From an uncultured Megasphaera sp. (GTDB taxonomy: Bacteria; Bacillota; Negativicutes; Veillonellales; Megasphaeraceae), in contig CAKPYN010000039.1 in assembly GCA_934202965.1 (NCBI GenBank), positions 1 through 6,043 of the forward strand: a stretch of DNA of 6,043 nucleotides, read 5' to 3'. The position numbers and the translations under genes are program-made. The notes beneath the pieces were generated by a model. The model saw only the letters and a program-made list of their open reading frames with translations, was not told the origin of the DNA and searched no databases. This document shows, piece after piece, positions 5,401 to 6,043 of this stretch (its first letter is position 1; every line of letters starts with the position of its first letter).

Positions 5401-6043
5401 ACTCCGAGGCAGTTGTTATTCTTTCGTATCGAGGATTATTGTCTCCAGAAATCCACATTGTACCAAGAAGCTGAATGTTCATAGCTCCGATACGATCGTC
5501 ATTGGAACTATAACCGCATTGACAACTATATAGATGTCTGTGATGGTCACGGTTTCCTTTGTGTATAGTTCCGCACTTTGGACAACGCTGAGAAGTATAT
5601 TTAGCTGAAACTTTCAGTACTTCTGAACGATTTTCGTGAGCTTTGTAAGTTAGAAATTGTTCTAATTGGTAAAATGCCCAGCTTTGCAGGTCGTATTTCT
5701 GTTTTGCAGTTCTAGATAGATTCGATTCCTCGAAACTAACGCCTGTTAAATCTTCAAGTACGAAAAGCGTATCTTTACCATATTTCTGCACAAGTGTCTT
5801 AGAAATCTGATGGTTTATATCAGACATCCAACGGTTCTCTCGTCCTGAAATAGCTTTTAGTTTACGCTTTGCTGATTTCGTGCCTTTGGATTGAAGCTGG
5901 CGACGAACTTCCTGAAATTTATGTCGTTTTGTGGCAACCTTTCGTCCAGAAATAAATTCAGTTTTTCCCTGTTCATCGTAGCTGACCGTTAAAAAACGCA
6001 ATCCACGGTCAATACCGACAACGTGGCGGACGTTCTCTTTTTG
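5399..6043 (-). CDS. tnpB: TnpB RNA-guided endonuclease (partial, N-terminus beyond window)
   Basis: TnpB is the RuvC-type, omega-RNA-guided DNA nuclease of IS200/IS605 elements and the ancestor-type relative of Cas12. The open frame runs through the window edge; 214 residues are visible of a usual 370-430. It continues upstream of the TTG at 6001, because the codons at 6043-6002 give RHVVGIDRG in frame. RuvC-I Asp is in GIDRG (6010-6008), RuvC-II Glu in VLEDLTG (5755-5753), and RuvC-III Asp in DDRIGAMNI (second Asp, 5497-5495). The zinc ribbon sits between the last two: CPKCG, then CQCG, with one rather than two residues in the second pair. The bridge-type region with many Arg/Lys (RRQLQSKGTKSAKRKLK) is also seen. 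There is no frameshift or stop, so the visible half looks intact. The stop at 5401-5399 leads straight into the omega-RNA region. Its function as transposase is not supported; it acts in element retention. Confidence 0.93.
   Translation of the reverse strand, partial: QKENVRHVVGIDRGLRFLTVSYDEQGKTEFISGRKVATKRHKFQEVRRQLQSKGTKSAKRKLKAISGRENRWMSDINHQISKTLVQKYGKDTLFVLEDLTGVSFEESNLSRTAKQKYDLQSWAFYQLEQFLTYKAHENRSEVLKVSAKYTSQRCPKCGTIHKGNRDHHRHLYSCQCGYSSNDDRIGAMNIQLLGTMWISGDNNPRYERITTASE

Larger units (their letters stand above)
5260..6043 (-). mobile_element. IS200/IS605-type element, right end and tnpB portion (partial)
   Basis: The element runs leftwards: tnpB C-terminal half, then a structured noncoding right end. 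Its right boundary is placed at 5260, after the minus-strand sequence AGTTGAC. This lies 8 nt beyond the foot of the terminal hairpin (5268-5303), and it is the point where the possible omega-RNA pseudoknot ends. The boundary is inference from the layout of known IS605 elements, where the DNA-hairpin recognised by the Y1 transposase lies close to the cleavage site. The left end, and whether a tnpA is present, lie outside the window. Confidence 0.8.

Overview
The window reads as a chromosomal segment of a low-to-mid-GC Firmicute. The best guess is a Negativicute of the Megasphaera/Veillonellaceae type. This rests on the valS-folC gene order, the T-box leader, the codon use and the style of the ValRS, EF-Tu and TnpB proteins; no sequence search was run, so the genus is inference.

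Left part (1-500): the last 24 codons of tuf (EF-Tu) enter from the left and end at a strong intrinsic terminator. After a short spacer carrying a 10-bp tandem repeat comes a near-consensus sigma-A promoter and a complete T-box riboswitch. The T-box has a Stem I with K-turn, a GUC (Val) specifier, the UGGU acceptor-binding bulge, an antiterminator and a competing terminator. It reads uncharged tRNA-Val and controls the next operon.

Middle (500-4580): valS (valyl-tRNA synthetase, complete) and folC (folylpolyglutamate/dihydrofolate synthase, complete) lie 12 nt apart and form one operon under the T-box. A perfect 17-bp stem with A-tract and T-tract flanks ends folC and also serves the convergent gene on its right.

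Right part (4595-6043, minus strand): a small GNAT-family acetyltransferase has its own promoter, and a 10-7-10 inverted repeat covers the spacer and -10 of that promoter, probably as a repressor operator. To the right is the right end of an IS200/IS605-type element: the C-terminal half of a TnpB RNA-guided nuclease, cut by the window edge, with the three RuvC acidic residues visible, followed by a structured 3' region that looks like its omega-RNA. A 7-bp pseudoknot can be drawn between a hairpin loop just after the tnpB stop and the last bases of the element. The DNA just outside the end would then be the guide. The flank there also carries a TATAAT box and a Shine-Dalgarno-like stretch pointing into the element.

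The housekeeping left and middle parts are ordinary. The parts worth a second look are the omega-RNA/guide junction, the operator-promoter of the GNAT gene, and the tandem repeat beside the T-box promoter.
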